A stretch of DNA of 64,000 bases from an uncultured Dehalococcoidia bacterium (GCA_951813535.1 OX638345.1:2291158-2355157), one strand, 5' to 3'. Positions 49,185 through 58,252 are shown, counted from the stretch's first letter. Notes: a model not told the origin generated them from the sequence alone. A program made the numbers and translations.

Positions 49185-50402
49185 TCAGGCGCCGCCGCCA
49201 CGCTCCACTCGCGGGTCATAACCGTATTCTTCGACCAGGAAGGGGACGTACTCGTTAACGGCCTCGATCACCCGGTCGCTCACGTGGGACGGGTTCTTCT
49301 CGAATCCCTCTATCGACGCCACGTACTCCGTCAGATGCTGCTCGAATTCGGCGTAGCCTTCCAGGTCCAGCGCGTCGTAGATATGCTTGACCTGGGCCAC
49401 CTTGTCCTGGTCCAACTCCTCGTATCGTATCTCCACGAGACGCCCTTCGGGGATCAGTTCCCGCTGTTCCAGATAGGCCATGGCCATGTCCCGGTACACC
49501 TCGAGCTGTTTTACCAACAGCTCGTCGATGTCCACCCGCTGCAGCGCATGCCAGTCGTTCATTAGTCTGATCAGGTGTTCGTAGGAACGCACCGTGTCGT
49601 AAGGGTCCCGCTGGAGGTACACGAACCTTGCGTTCGGGAACAGTTCCAGCAGCGCCGTTATCCGGCTGGTGTTGGAGGGAGACTTGAGAAGCAATGGCTT
49701 GCCGCCCATGTGATAGCTGGCGGTCTTCAGCAATTTGATGAAGTCTCGCTGCCATTCGGCCTGTTGGCGCTCGTCCAGCCGCTGCTTGACGAAGAGGTAA
49801 TCCAGCGCGTCAACGGCCGTGCGCGGGAAATGCAGGAAAGCGTATGGGCTGAGGCCTGAGGTGCACATCATCGCGATCTCTTCTTCCTGGGGCATCGCGA
49901 AGTCCACCGGGATGTTGTCCACGCCCCGGTTGGGCGGAAGGCTCTTTTCGATCATCCGCCGTACCCGGTTCTGGCCGGCCAGGAAAACATCCGGCATCGC
50001 GGCCTGGTACGTGTTCACGAACCCCCAACGCGGGTCCATGGACAACAGGTTGTGCAGCAGCGTGGTGCCCGAGCGCCAGAATCCCAGCAGGAACAGCGGC
50101 TCCGGGTGCAGTTCCTCGCGGTTGATCCGGCCGCTGTACGCCACGGTCTGCCACAACCGCATGGGAGCAAACAGCGCGTCGCAAAACAGGAGCCCGAGAT
50201 ACCGCGTCATAAACTCGCGGTCCACGCCGTGTTTGAACCCCAGGCGCAACGCCAGGGACAACCTACCCGTGGTCAGGAAACTGTTGAATCCGGAGGCAAA
50301 TGTCGCCGATTTGTCGGGCTCGCCAGGACGATACCCCACCCGACGGAGGCGCCACAATCGGCTGGTCTCGGACCGCTCATTGGTCAGTCGTGGGCTGGCC
50401 AT
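49185..50402 (-). CDS. PAPS-dependent sulfotransferase
   Basis: 405 residues. The 5'-phosphosulfate loop LLGFWRSGTTLLHNLL and the 3'-phosphate motif RDPYDTVRSYEH mark the sulfotransferase_3 family, which transfers sulfate from PAPS to hydroxyls. No signal peptide or TM helix is clear. The ATG at 50402 is chosen because CAGGAG lies 8 nt upstream; an open frame reaches 50483. Acceptor unknown; envelope lipids or glycans are typical. Confidence 0.85.
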   Translation of the reverse strand: MASPRLTNERSETSRLWRLRRVGYRPGEPDKSATFASGFNSFLTTGRLSLALRLGFKHGVDREFMTRYLGLLFCDALFAPMRLWQTVAYSGRINREELHPEPLFLLGFWRSGTTLLHNLLSMDPRWGFVNTYQAAMPDVFLAGQNRVRRMIEKSLPPNRGVDNIPVDFAMPQEEEIAMMCTSGLSPYAFLHFPRTAVDALDYLFVKQRLDERQQAEWQRDFIKLLKTASYHMGGKPLLLKSPSNTSRITALLELFPNARFVYLQRDPYDTVRSYEHLIRLMNDWHALQRVDIDELLVKQLEVYRDMAMAYLEQRELIPEGRLVEIRYEELDQDKVAQVKHIYDALDLEGYAEFEQHLTEYVASIEGFEKNPSHVSDRVIEAVNEYVPFLVEEYGYDPRVERGGGA

Positions 50403-50755
50403 GTTTCCGGCTCCTGCGTGATCGAACCCCGTGCTTTCCTCGCGCGTGTGAAGCGATGATATCGGCCTCGCAATTGTTGTCAAACCCCCATCCGCGGTAC
50501 ACCAGAGTTGGGTTCTCTCATTCGCCCGATGCAGCAGGTGCGCACAGGTCTCGCGGGCACGACTGCAGCGTCCAACCCGATGATCCGCTGTCCTCGCGAG
50601 CCGGGTGAGGCTGCGAGGAGCTTCACGGGATCAGCGCCCGTCGCTCCCGTTTTTCACTTTGCGCCGTCGCGGCGCAACTACGCCCCCCTCATGGTTGACG
50701 TGTAAAATCCCCCTCGTGCTCGCGGGCCACACTCCGCCGGCGCGGAGTGTTTTGC
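50403..50755. other. Intergenic stretch with a -10-like box
   Basis: Divergent region between the sulfotransferase and an MFS gene. A TAAAAT at 50703-50708 could be the -10 of the MFS gene (a similar TAAAATCCC occurs before the nth gene at 52143); no good -35. I see no gene, tRNA or larger repeat. Confidence 0.35.
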
Positions 50756-52057
50756 ATGGCACGCTTTGGCGTCCGACCCACATCCCCGATGCTTGAGGTT
50801 CTTGGCAACCCGGGTTTTCGGTCGATCTGGTACGTGGTCAACGTCGCCGAGTTGACCCGCTGGATGGAGCTCTTCGTCGCCAGTGTGCTCGTCTACTCCC
50901 TAACCGACTCCGCCCTCATGCTGGGTCTGGTGCTCGGCTTCGAAAACCTTCCCCGGCCCTTCCTGTCCCCGTTCACCGGAATCATCGCCGACCGGTTCGA
51001 CCGCAAAAAAATCTGGATCATCTCCCTGGCCATTAAGCTCTGCGCCGCCTTCGCCCTGTTCTTGTTGCTGGTCACCGGGCAAATCGCTGCCTGGCACGTC
51101 TTCGCCGCCATGCTGCTGCAGGGCGTGAGTCGCGCCCTGGAGGATCCCGCCCGGCGCACCGCCGTGTTCGATATCGTCGGCGAGCGCCGCATCGTCAACG
51201 CTCTGTCCATCGATTCCATCAGCATGACCATAGGCCGAATGGCCGGTCAGCCCATCGGCGGTTTGCTGATCCAGCACGTCGGCTTATTTTGGCCCCACTA
51301 CCCAGGCTACACTTGGGCCTTTATGGGGATTGCCATCATGCACCTTGCTGCCGTGCTGCTCGCCTTCCGGGTCCGCATTCCCAAAATGGAACGCGAGTGG
51401 CGCGTCGAACCCATCTGGGACAGCCTCGGAGATGTGGTCCGTGCCGCTTTCGGCCACCGCCAGTTGCTTGGGATGTTGTTCATCACCATGGTGATCAATG
51501 GCCTCGCCTTTCCGGCCCGTCAGTTCGTGCCCGCCATCGGCCGCGATCACCTTATGGTTGGAGAGGCGCTGGTGGGAGTCCTCGCTGCCGCCGAGTCAAT
51601 TGGACAACTCGTCACCGCCGGCGTCATCGCATCCATGGGCTCCATCAGCTACCACGGTCGGTATTTTGCCGCCGGCGCATTCGCCGTGATGGTTACGTCG
51701 ATCATATTCGTGTGGCTGCCCTGGTACGGCGCCACCTTCGCGATTCTGATCGCCAGCGGGATCGGCCTATCCTGTTTCGGCACCATGCAGAGCACCATCA
51801 CGATGCGTTCGTCTCCCCCGGAGATGCGCGGGCGCATGGTGGGCATGATGAGCCTGTGCATCGGGCTGGGAACCCCGCCGGGAGTGCTGCTCATGGGCTG
51901 GCTGGGCGACGTAATCGGCATCCAGTGGTCTGTTACGTTCAACGCCCTGGCCTGCATCGCCATATCGCTGCCTGCCCTGTTCTTGACCCCGTTGGTGACC
52001 CGGCCTTCCCAGCCGCCTCCCGAAACTCGTCCCCAGTCTCAGCCCCGTCCCGCCTGA
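50756..52057 (+). CDS. MFS transporter (EntS/DHA3-like)
   Basis: 433 residues, 12 hydrophobic segments. Loop 2-3 motif GIIADRFDRKKIW; EDPARRTAVFDIVGERRIVNA between helices 4 and 5 and SPPEMRGRMVGM near helix 10 are typical of the DHA3/EntS group of drug or siderophore exporters. ATG at 50756 with CGGAG 8 nt upstream; a GTG at 50747 is also in frame but has no ribosome site. Proline-rich C-terminus. Nearly adjacent to nth but probably separately transcribed. Confidence 0.85.
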   Translation: MARFGVRPTSPMLEVLGNPGFRSIWYVVNVAELTRWMELFVASVLVYSLTDSALMLGLVLGFENLPRPFLSPFTGIIADRFDRKKIWIISLAIKLCAAFALFLLLVTGQIAAWHVFAAMLLQGVSRALEDPARRTAVFDIVGERRIVNALSIDSISMTIGRMAGQPIGGLLIQHVGLFWPHYPGYTWAFMGIAIMHLAAVLLAFRVRIPKMEREWRVEPIWDSLGDVVRAAFGHRQLLGMLFITMVINGLAFPARQFVPAIGRDHLMVGEALVGVLAAAESIGQLVTAGVIASMGSISYHGRYFAAGAFAVMVTSIIFVWLPWYGATFAILIASGIGLSCFGTMQSTITMRSSPPEMRGRMVGMMSLCIGLGTPPGVLLMGWLGDVIGIQWSVTFNALACIAISLPALFLTPLVTRPSQPPPETRPQSQPRPA

Positions 52058-52176
52058 CGCCCTCTGCCGTAGAAAGACCGTTCCTGCGGCGGGATGCGGC
52101 CGGTCGCACGTGCGCGTGCCGCTGACCACGCGTGCGCTGTGCTAAAATCCCGTTGTTGCACTTGCGGAAACCCACT

Positions 52177-53052
52177 ATGCCTCCCAAAGCCGCCACCAAA
52201 ACGCGCCGTTCTCGCCGGTCCAAGAAACCCGGCGTCACCATATCTGACGCGATTCGGCTGCTCACGGAACAGTATGGTCCGTTTGAAAACGAGCCGCGCT
52301 TGGACCCAGCCCACGAGCTGGTCTTTACCATCCTTTCCCAGCACACGTCGGACCGGAACTCCGAGCGCGCGTTCCGGAATTTGATGGACACGTTCAGCAC
52401 TCTCGAGGCCGTCGCGGCAGCCGACGTAGCGGATATCGAAGATGCGATCTCCGGCGGCGGACTAGCCCGTATCAAAGCTCCTCGCATCAAGGAAGTGTTG
52501 GGCATGATTTTGGACCTGAATGACGGGTCCCTCGACCTCCACTTCCTCGCGGAAATGCCCATGGACGAAGCCCGGGCCTGGCTGCGACAACTCCCCGGCA
52601 TTGGTCCCAAGTCGGCCGGCATCATCTTGAGTTTCTCCCTCGGAATGCCCGCCATGGCGGTGGACACGCATATCTACCGCGTCAGCCAGCGGCTGGGCAT
52701 CATCGGGCCGAAGGTCAACGCCGATAAGGCCCACGAGGTACTCGAGGCAGCCATGCCGCCCGAGGACGTGTATCCCTTCCATGCCGCTTTCATCACCCAC
52801 GGCCGCCAGGTGTGCAAGGCCCAGCGACCCCGTTGTGGCGATTGCGTCGTGAACTACGGTTGCCCGGCTCGCGACGAGGAGGCGATCCGGCAGGCCACTG
52901 CCGTCGTCGAATCCGCTGCTCCCGACGCTCCCACCCACGATACTGCCGATACCGACCAGCCTGACGGCCAGGCTCCAGGACGGAGGCGACGGCGCAAGGA
53001 TGCCCCCACTCCTGTTCCCCACACCCAGGTCGTCAAGGAGCTCCAACCGTGA
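52177..53052 (+). CDS. nth: Endonuclease III-like DNA glycosylase
   Basis: 291 residues. Helix-hairpin-helix LPGIGPKSAGIIL with the catalytic Lys, and VDTHIYRVSQRLG with the catalytic Asp. The [4Fe-4S] ligands have the Nth spacing C-x6-C-x2-C-x5-C (CKAQRPRCGDCVVNYGC). Basic N-terminus (residues 1-20) and an extra Ala/Pro/basic C-terminal tail of about 60 residues beyond the cluster. It removes oxidised pyrimidines. A TAAAAT at 52143-52148 lies 28 nt before the ATG. The stop overlaps the argC GTG. Confidence 0.9.
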   Translation: MPPKAATKTRRSRRSKKPGVTISDAIRLLTEQYGPFENEPRLDPAHELVFTILSQHTSDRNSERAFRNLMDTFSTLEAVAAADVADIEDAISGGGLARIKAPRIKEVLGMILDLNDGSLDLHFLAEMPMDEARAWLRQLPGIGPKSAGIILSFSLGMPAMAVDTHIYRVSQRLGIIGPKVNADKAHEVLEAAMPPEDVYPFHAAFITHGRQVCKAQRPRCGDCVVNYGCPARDEEAIRQATAVVESAAPDAPTHDTADTDQPDGQAPGRRRRRKDAPTPVPHTQVVKELQP

Positions 53053-54077
53053 AAGTCGGAATCATCAACGTCACCGGATACGCCGGCTGCGAACTCGTCC
53101 GCATCCTGCGCCATCACCCCGAGGTGGAGATAGCCTCGGTTACCGGACGCAGCGCGGCCGGTCAACCTCTGGGGGAAGTGTTCCCTCACCTGGACAACAT
53201 GGACCTCGATATCACCGCCGACCTGTGCGATGACCTCGACCTCGTCTTTTCCGCCCTGCCCCACAAGGCCAGCGCGGAGGCCTGCATCCCGTTGCTGGAA
53301 CAAGGGGTCAAGGTAGTCGACATTTCCGCGGATTTCCGCCTCAAGCAGGCGGACGTTTACAGCCAGTGGTACGGTGTCGATCACCCGGATCCCACCTATT
53401 TGGAAGAGGCGGTGTACGGGCTCACCGAGCTCAACCGCGACGCTGTAGCCGACGCACGGCTGGTAGCCAACCCGGGTTGCTATCCCAGCAGCGCCATCCT
53501 GGCCCTGGCTCCGGCCATCGAACACGGTCTGATCGGCAGCGACATCATCGTCGACAGCAAATCCGGTGTTTCCGGCGCCGGCCGCACGCTCAGCATGACC
53601 ACCCACTTCTCCGAGGTCAATGAGAACGTGATGGCCTATTCGGTCAACGGCCATCGCCATCTGCCCGAGATCAGCCAGGAACTGGATTCCATAGCTGACG
53701 ACCCGGTCAATCTCACCTTCCTGACCCACCTCATACCCATGACCCGCGGCATCCTGAGTTCCTGTTATGCGCCGCTCCAGGGTGACATCGCCCAGGACCC
53801 GGACGCCAACGCGCGTATCCGCAAGGTCTACGAGGAATTTTACCGCGACGACGCCTTCGTACAGGTGACCACCGCGCCACCGCAAACCAAGCAAACCCTG
53901 GGCAACAACCAGTGCCTCGTCTACCCGGTGGTTGACCAGCGCACCAACCGTCTCATCGTGATCAGTTGCCTGGATAACCTGGTCAAAGGCGCCGCCGGTC
54001 AGGCCGTCCAGAACATGAACCTCATGTGTGGCTTCCCCGAAGAGATGTCCCTGGAAGCGCTGGCCGTGTACCCGTAA
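53049..54077 (+). CDS. argC: N-acetyl-gamma-glutamyl-phosphate reductase
   Basis: 342 residues. NADPH-dependent reduction of N-acetylglutamyl phosphate in arginine synthesis. N-terminal Rossmann (GIINVTGYAGCELVRIL), FSALPHKASAE, the catalytic Cys in NPGCYPSSAIL, and GNNQCLVYPV near the end. GTG start overlapping the nth stop by 4 nt (GTGA). No other arg gene is next to it, although LysW-type variants exist; the sequence reads as standard ArgC. Confidence 0.92.
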   Translation: MKVGIINVTGYAGCELVRILRHHPEVEIASVTGRSAAGQPLGEVFPHLDNMDLDITADLCDDLDLVFSALPHKASAEACIPLLEQGVKVVDISADFRLKQADVYSQWYGVDHPDPTYLEEAVYGLTELNRDAVADARLVANPGCYPSSAILALAPAIEHGLIGSDIIVDSKSGVSGAGRTLSMTTHFSEVNENVMAYSVNGHRHLPEISQELDSIADDPVNLTFLTHLIPMTRGILSSCYAPLQGDIAQDPDANARIRKVYEEFYRDDAFVQVTTAPPQTKQTLGNNQCLVYPVVDQRTNRLIVISCLDNLVKGAAGQAVQNMNLMCGFPEEMSLEALAVYP

Positions 54078-54127
54078 TTTCGACCCCTGTGGTAAACTGG
54101 TTCAATGTGGTAATCACCACGCCATGC

Positions 54128-54206
54128 GCCCCGGTCGTCTAGCCTGGTCAAGGACGCCACCCTTTCAAGGTGGAGATCATGGGATCGAAGCCCATCCGGG
54201 GTACCA
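54128..54206 (+). tRNA. trnE: tRNA-Glu (anticodon TTC)
   Basis: Acceptor GCCCCGG (54128-54134) pairs with CCGGGGT (54196-54202), with a G-U at the first pair. Anticodon stem CCACC/GGTGG with loop CTTTCAA gives anticodon TTC. T-stem GGG-ATCGAAG-CCC pattern and an encoded CCA after discriminator A (54203). Promoter-like gtaaac sequences upstream are weak. Confidence 0.93.
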
Positions 54207-54218
54207 GCAAATTAAAAC

Positions 54219-54241
54219 GCCCTCCGCCTCAGGCGGGGGGC
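54219..54241. terminator. Terminator shared by tRNA-Glu and the zinc-ribbon gene
   Basis: GCCCTCCGCC, loop TCA, GGCGGGGGGC (10-bp stem with one U-G). Followed by TTAATTG on the plus strand and GTTTTAATTT on the minus strand, so it can work in both directions. Confidence 0.75.
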
Positions 54242-54272
54242 TTAATTGTTGACACAGTGTAACGCTACCAGG

Positions 54273-54491
54273 CTACCCGCCGGCGAAGAAATCAACCACG
54301 TTGCCCAGGGTAGACGTGCTTCCCTTGTAAATCTCGGTGTATCCGCACTGCTTGCAGGACACCGTCGTGAACTTCTTGTTCTGCACGTCGAAAATCTTCG
54401 CGAAATTGCCCCCGGTGGCCCGAAATTCATCCATGTCGCACTTGGTGTGTTGGCATTTTGCGCATACGTAGGTCGCGGTTGTGATCACCAT
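54273..54491 (-). CDS. Small zinc-ribbon protein
   Basis: 72 residues. Two Cys pairs, CAKC (residues 10-13) and CKQC (46-49), form a zinc ribbon; the end KGSTSTLGNVVDFFAGG matches the zinc-ribbon family (DUF2082-like) of nucleic-acid-binding-type proteins. No function is known for the family. Terminated by the shared hairpin at 54219-54241. Confidence 0.8.
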   Translation of the reverse strand: MVITTATYVCAKCQHTKCDMDEFRATGGNFAKIFDVQNKKFTTVSCKQCGYTEIYKGSTSTLGNVVDFFAGG

Positions 54492-54864
54492 AGCTGCTCT
54501 CCGGACTTCGCTGATTCTTGGCCGCTAAGTCTAAACCTTCGGGCTCGTTAACTTCACTACGAATCCGCACAGGATTTGGACTGATCTCCTGATAGGCCGT
54601 CGCTGCTCCGTGCCGGGGCCAGCCGGGGCAGTGTATGAATGCAGTCTACGCCCGGCCATCCGCAAATTCGACGGTCGTAACTCGTCAACCCGGAAATGCG
54701 AAGGGTCCCGCGTCGCCGGATGGGAGGGCAACCTACTCTGGACCCCGAGCGTCCAGCATCAATCACCGGTTGAACTACCCTGCCCCGTGCGGCTATCCTA
54801 TGCCGGCGCGCCAGCGACCCGGCTGAGCGCCAAAACCAATCCCACCCACCAGGAGTTTTAGACT
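54492..54864. other. Intergenic stretch, nothing recognised
   Basis: The divergent gap between the zinc-ribbon and the 63-residue gene. Short open frames on both strands lack ribosome sites and family likeness. No repeat or RNA gene seen. Confidence 0.4.
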
Positions 54865-55056
54865 ATGGCCGGCACCAAAACCGCACTCACCGTGGACGTA
54901 AACGCCGAACACATTGGCCTGATCAATTCGTCCAAGGAAAAGTACAACATCGCCGACGAGGGCAAGGTCCTTCGCATCGTCATGGACTACATACTCGTGA
55001 ACCCGGACATCCACGACCGGGTGTTCAAAGACGTCCGCTGCCTGCGCTGCGAATAG
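54865..55056 (+). CDS. Small protein with C-terminal CxxC
   Basis: 63 residues, AGGAG 10 nt before the ATG. A beta strand (TALTVDVN), two helices (HIGLINSSKEKYNI; EGKVLRIVMDYILV) and the C-terminal CLRCE. The strand-helix-helix order is reminiscent of ribbon-helix-helix regulators, but this is weak. No family recognised; a real gene is supported by its ribosome site and by codon use like its neighbours. Confidence 0.6.
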   Translation: MAGTKTALTVDVNAEHIGLINSSKEKYNIADEGKVLRIVMDYILVNPDIHDRVFKDVRCLRCE

Positions 55057-55074
55057 ACCAGCCCGGACGGGACA

Positions 55075-55503
55075 CTATCCGACGGTTTGTTTCACCGCCT
55101 CCATGGCCAGATAGTATCCGTACACGCCGAACCCGTAGACGCATCCTTTGCTGACCGGCAACACGGCCGACACCGTGCCGCGAGCCGTAGGGTTACTGGC
55201 GTGTACTTCGATCACCGGCATGGGCACCTGCTGTATCGCGCCCCTCAGCGGCCCATTCACAGTGGTGTACCCCGCCGGATTGATCAGGCAGGCATCGTAG
55301 CCCTCTTCCCACGCGTCGTACAGCGCGTTCACCACCTCGCCCTCCAAGTTGGAATGGACGATCTTTACGTCGACACCCAAACTCTCGCCGTAGCCACGAA
55401 TCTGCTCGTTCATCTGCTCCAGCGTGTTCGGGCCGAAGATCTCGACCTGCACCTTCCCGCGCATGTTCATCCCTGCGCCCTGAATCACCAGCACCTTGGT
55501 CAT
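55075..55503 (-). CDS. AroQ-fold protein lacking key catalytic residues
   Basis: 142 residues with the type II 3-dehydroquinate dehydratase fold: VLVIQGAGMNMRG, INPAGYTT (Asn75 kept), PVIEVHASNP with His101 and GVYGYYLAM. Against the M. tuberculosis enzyme, the catalytic Arg19 and Tyr24 positions read Val18 and Phe23 (GKVQVEIFG), and His81 is Thr81. So a normal shikimate-pathway dehydratase is doubtful; it may act on another substrate. The ATG overlaps the protoglobin stop by 4 nt. No other aro gene is nearby. Confidence 0.8.
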   Translation of the reverse strand: MTKVLVIQGAGMNMRGKVQVEIFGPNTLEQMNEQIRGYGESLGVDVKIVHSNLEGEVVNALYDAWEEGYDACLINPAGYTTVNGPLRGAIQQVPMPVIEVHASNPTARGTVSAVLPVSKGCVYGFGVYGYYLAMEAVKQTVG

Positions 55504-56174
55504 TGTCCGTCTCCTTGAGGTTGCTCGGAAGCGCCGTTGGCGTTCCCGTTGCTCCGATTGCTATCCAGGATGTTAGTGAGCACCCGTCGCATACCCTCGG
55601 GTTCGTCGTCCGACCGGTCATCGTTGGGTGTAGGCGGCTCCGTTGCCGGCATGGGTGTTTCCGTCACGTAGCCCGCGAGAAGTACATCCAACTGCAGCAT
55701 CAGCAGTTTGTTCCACGCGGCGGAGGTTCGCAGCGCCTGCGCCGGATCGGCCATCTCCTCCAGCAACACGCCGGCGATGGCCGTCTGCGCGAACGACATC
55801 GTGCCGATGATGAACCGAGCCGGTACCGAGCCCAGGTAACCGCGCTCCAGTGAAGGGTTGCTGTGAACGACGCCCATCGCCAGCAGGAATACCGGGAATT
55901 GCTCGTCCAGTTGGAAATCTATGCTGTGCCTCAGCCAGCGGGCCAGGCTGTGCTTGCGACGGTCCAGACGAGTCTGGTCGATTTCGCCGTCCGGGGTCAG
56001 AAAGAACTGTGCCGTCTGGGGGAACCTCAGGAAATGGTCGTACACGGCTGAGGTCAACTCGTCCGCCCGGTCCAGAAGGAGCGGGCCGCTCGCCCGGACC
56101 ATCTCCAGGTCCTCCTCGGAGAAACCCATGAAATCGGCCATCTGCTGCATCCGGACCGGCCAGTCGAATATCAT
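55500..56174 (-). CDS. Stand-alone protoglobin-domain protein
   Basis: 224 residues. A globin-coupled-sensor/protoglobin domain covers residues about 5-170: FMGFSEEDLEMVRASGP, YDHFLRFPQTAQFF, the proximal-His helix RRKHSLARWL, and GYLGSVPARFIIGTMSFAQT at the end. There is no attached kinase, cyclase or MCP domain; the rest is a polar, disordered-looking tail (ending GNANGASEQPQGDGQ). The ATG at 56174 follows GAGGACG; the frame is open to 56315. Heme-based gas binding is the family role. It is translationally coupled to the AroQ-fold protein. Confidence 0.8.
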   Translation of the reverse strand: MIFDWPVRMQQMADFMGFSEEDLEMVRASGPLLLDRADELTSAVYDHFLRFPQTAQFFLTPDGEIDQTRLDRRKHSLARWLRHSIDFQLDEQFPVFLLAMGVVHSNPSLERGYLGSVPARFIIGTMSFAQTAIAGVLLEEMADPAQALRTSAAWNKLLMLQLDVLLAGYVTETPMPATEPPTPNDDRSDDEPEGMRRVLTNILDSNRSNGNANGASEQPQGDGQ

Positions 56175-56397
56175 CAGTGCGTCCTCGCGGCGCCGTGTTC
56201 GGCGAACAGCCAGACTATACGCCGCGCGTTCAGTCCGGGCAACCCGGCAAAGGTTGACCCAGGGCTGACGCCTTTGACGTGGGCAGTAGGATGCGGGCTT
56301 CCCGCTGACCCGCACTGAAGGCGCAGAACCGTTGGGATGATGCTTTCAAAGCGCCGCCGCATGCGCTGGTTACCCAGCGCGAAACGCAGCCGGGAGA

Positions 56398-57288
56398 TCA
56401 GCTCTCGCCGCCTCCCATTCTTTCTGCTCTCAAGAAGCGTTCCAAATCACGAACCAGGTCTGCCGGGTCTGGCATTTCGGCGGCGCCGACGGACGAATCG
56501 TATTTCTCTTCCAGGGTGAGGATGTAACTGCCAAGTTGTTCATCATCGGCGATCACCTTCTGCACCTCGCGGTCGAAAGCCTCGGCCATCACGGTCAGTT
56601 TGTCCAGGTTAACCGGCAGGCCCAACATATCCGACAGGTTCTGCGCCAGCCCCAAACCGACGCGGAAATTGGGCGTCGCGTGCAGGTAGTGGGCAACATG
56701 CCCCCACAACGACGTGTAGCTGATGCTGCGAGCGGCCAGGGACTCTGACACCGGCAACGTGATCCCGGACGGGCCCTGGTAGTTGGACGTGCGCACGTTC
56801 GACCGGTCAAACGCCGCCTGGATCCGTTGGTTAGTTGACGTCCCGCTGAATTTGGTCACGCGCGTGTGAGGAACCGCGTCCAGCAGGGCGCCGATATGCA
56901 CCACAGATTTGACCCCGCATTGCCGCGCCAAGTCACCGACCAACGAAGCGAACGTACGCCACTTGAGATGCGGTTCCGTACCCAGGTAAAACACCACGGG
57001 AGCTGCTTCCCCTGCTCCCGGCCACAGGTAAAACTCGTTGGCCGGCCACTGCAAATGCCTGATCCCGTCTTTGCTGCGAGTCGACCGTGGACGTTCCTGA
57101 GCGAAATTAAAGAATTCTTCCGGATCGATTTCCGCAAATTTCTCCGCTCCCAATGCGGCAAGCATGTAATTCAGGGTTGCTGTGGCTGCGTCTCCCGCGT
57201 CAGGCCACCCCCGAAACGCTGCGATCATGCGCTCGACCGGTTGCTCCGGGAACTGGCTCACCAAAACGTAATCGTCAAACGAGGGCAT
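56398..57288 (-). CDS. PAC2 family protein
   Basis: 296 residues. PAC2 (proteasome assembly chaperone 2-like) domain: MIAAFRGWPDAGDAATATLNYML near the N-terminus, FYLGTEPHLKWRTFASLVGDLA and VVHIGALLDAVPHTR. C-terminal region with acidic helices. Bacterial members are found with actinobacterial and chloroflexal proteins but have no settled role. AGGAT upstream of the ATG; transcribed from the promoter at 57345-57373. Confidence 0.85.
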   Translation of the reverse strand: MPSFDDYVLVSQFPEQPVERMIAAFRGWPDAGDAATATLNYMLAALGAEKFAEIDPEEFFNFAQERPRSTRSKDGIRHLQWPANEFYLWPGAGEAAPVVFYLGTEPHLKWRTFASLVGDLARQCGVKSVVHIGALLDAVPHTRVTKFSGTSTNQRIQAAFDRSNVRTSNYQGPSGITLPVSESLAARSISYTSLWGHVAHYLHATPNFRVGLGLAQNLSDMLGLPVNLDKLTVMAEAFDREVQKVIADDEQLGSYILTLEEKYDSSVGAAEMPDPADLVRDLERFLRAERMGGGES

Positions 57289-57595
57289 GTTTTCATCCTG
57301 ATGGATTATGTCGAGTAGGCTCTTGTATATTCAGAACGTCCGGCATTTTAGCACCGGTATCCCGGCCGGGCAACGATGCTATTTCGCCCCCTTGCGCACG
57401 CCCCGTGCTGGGGGTGTCATCCTCCCCATACAAACCCTTCCAGTCGCAGACCCGACCGACAAAAATAAGACGTTGGACGTTCGTTATGTCATTGGCTGGC
57501 CGACGATCAACCTTCGGGAACTGAATGAGCCCGATCAAGCGCTGCTGCGGCAACCTTGACTGCCCAAGGCTCCGGATGTGTTCAACCTGATCTGT
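57289..57595. other. Intergenic region with the PAC2 promoter
   Basis: Holds the promoter at 57345-57373; open frames on both strands here have no family likeness. Nothing else seen. Confidence 0.4.
57345..57373 (-). promoter_or_regulatory. Promoter for the PAC2 gene
   Basis: Minus-strand TTGCCC (57373-57368), 17-nt spacer, TAAAAT (57350-57345): 4/6 and 5/6 to consensus. Leader about 50 nt. Confidence 0.5.
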
Positions 57596-58252
57596 TTAAA
57601 TCTGGATCCGTAGCTCTCCGTACCGCGCGAGAAAATTCTCCTGCAGGGTCGCGAACTTTTCCCGGTAGGCGGCCGTGTGAATCGGATCGGTGGTCATTAT
57701 CACTGCGTCTTCCCGATTGTCCGCGTAATAGTTTTTGCGTATGCCCACTTCGTTGAAACCGTATTTGTCGTACAGCCTTTGCGCCACAAAGTTGGACACG
57801 CGGGCTTCGAGAGTTACCTCCGCCAAAGCTTGCTCGTAGGCAACACGCAGCGTTCCGATAATCAGGAGTTCACCAATCCCACGCCCGCGAAGTTCTTCCC
57901 GAACGGCTATTTCCGTGATGTGCGCCTGATCGCCCTGCAGCCAGATGCCAACATATCCAGCCAGGTCGTCCACCTCATCGTGCCGACTGATCCCGAACGC
58001 GGACCGGACTCCGGTAAGCATTCGCCCCCAGAGTGATTCATCGGCCGCGCCAGACCGTGGCTGGTATTCGTCTGCGCCGGGTTCGTCGCGCTCGATCCCG
58101 TCGGGGTGGTACGCCACGAGGAATCTCGTGTAGCGGCTGTTCAGCTCACGCCGAAACGGCGTTCCGACCCAGCCGGGTGAGAACGCCTCCTTTTCGATCT
58201 CGATGACCTGCGGGATATCGTCGGCCCGCATCCGGCGCAATGCAATGTCCAT
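57596..58252 (-). CDS. GNAT acetyltransferase, RimI-like
   Basis: 218 residues. N-terminal MDIALRRMRADDIPQVIEIE start, a central acetyl-CoA motif (VREELRGRGIGELLI, about residues 118-132), and ARVSNFVAQRLYDKYGFNEVG. This order matches RimI-type N-terminal acetyltransferases. An insertion of about 50 residues lies between helix 2 and the acetyl-CoA motif. Start at 58252 chosen by family alignment; ribosome site weak (an ATG at 58282 is possible). EndoQ lies upstream, 99 nt away, on the same strand. Confidence 0.82.
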   Translation of the reverse strand: MDIALRRMRADDIPQVIEIEKEAFSPGWVGTPFRRELNSRYTRFLVAYHPDGIERDEPGADEYQPRSGAADESLWGRMLTGVRSAFGISRHDEVDDLAGYVGIWLQGDQAHITEIAVREELRGRGIGELLIIGTLRVAYEQALAEVTLEARVSNFVAQRLYDKYGFNEVGIRKNYYADNREDAVIMTTDPIHTAAYREKFATLQENFLARYGELRIQI

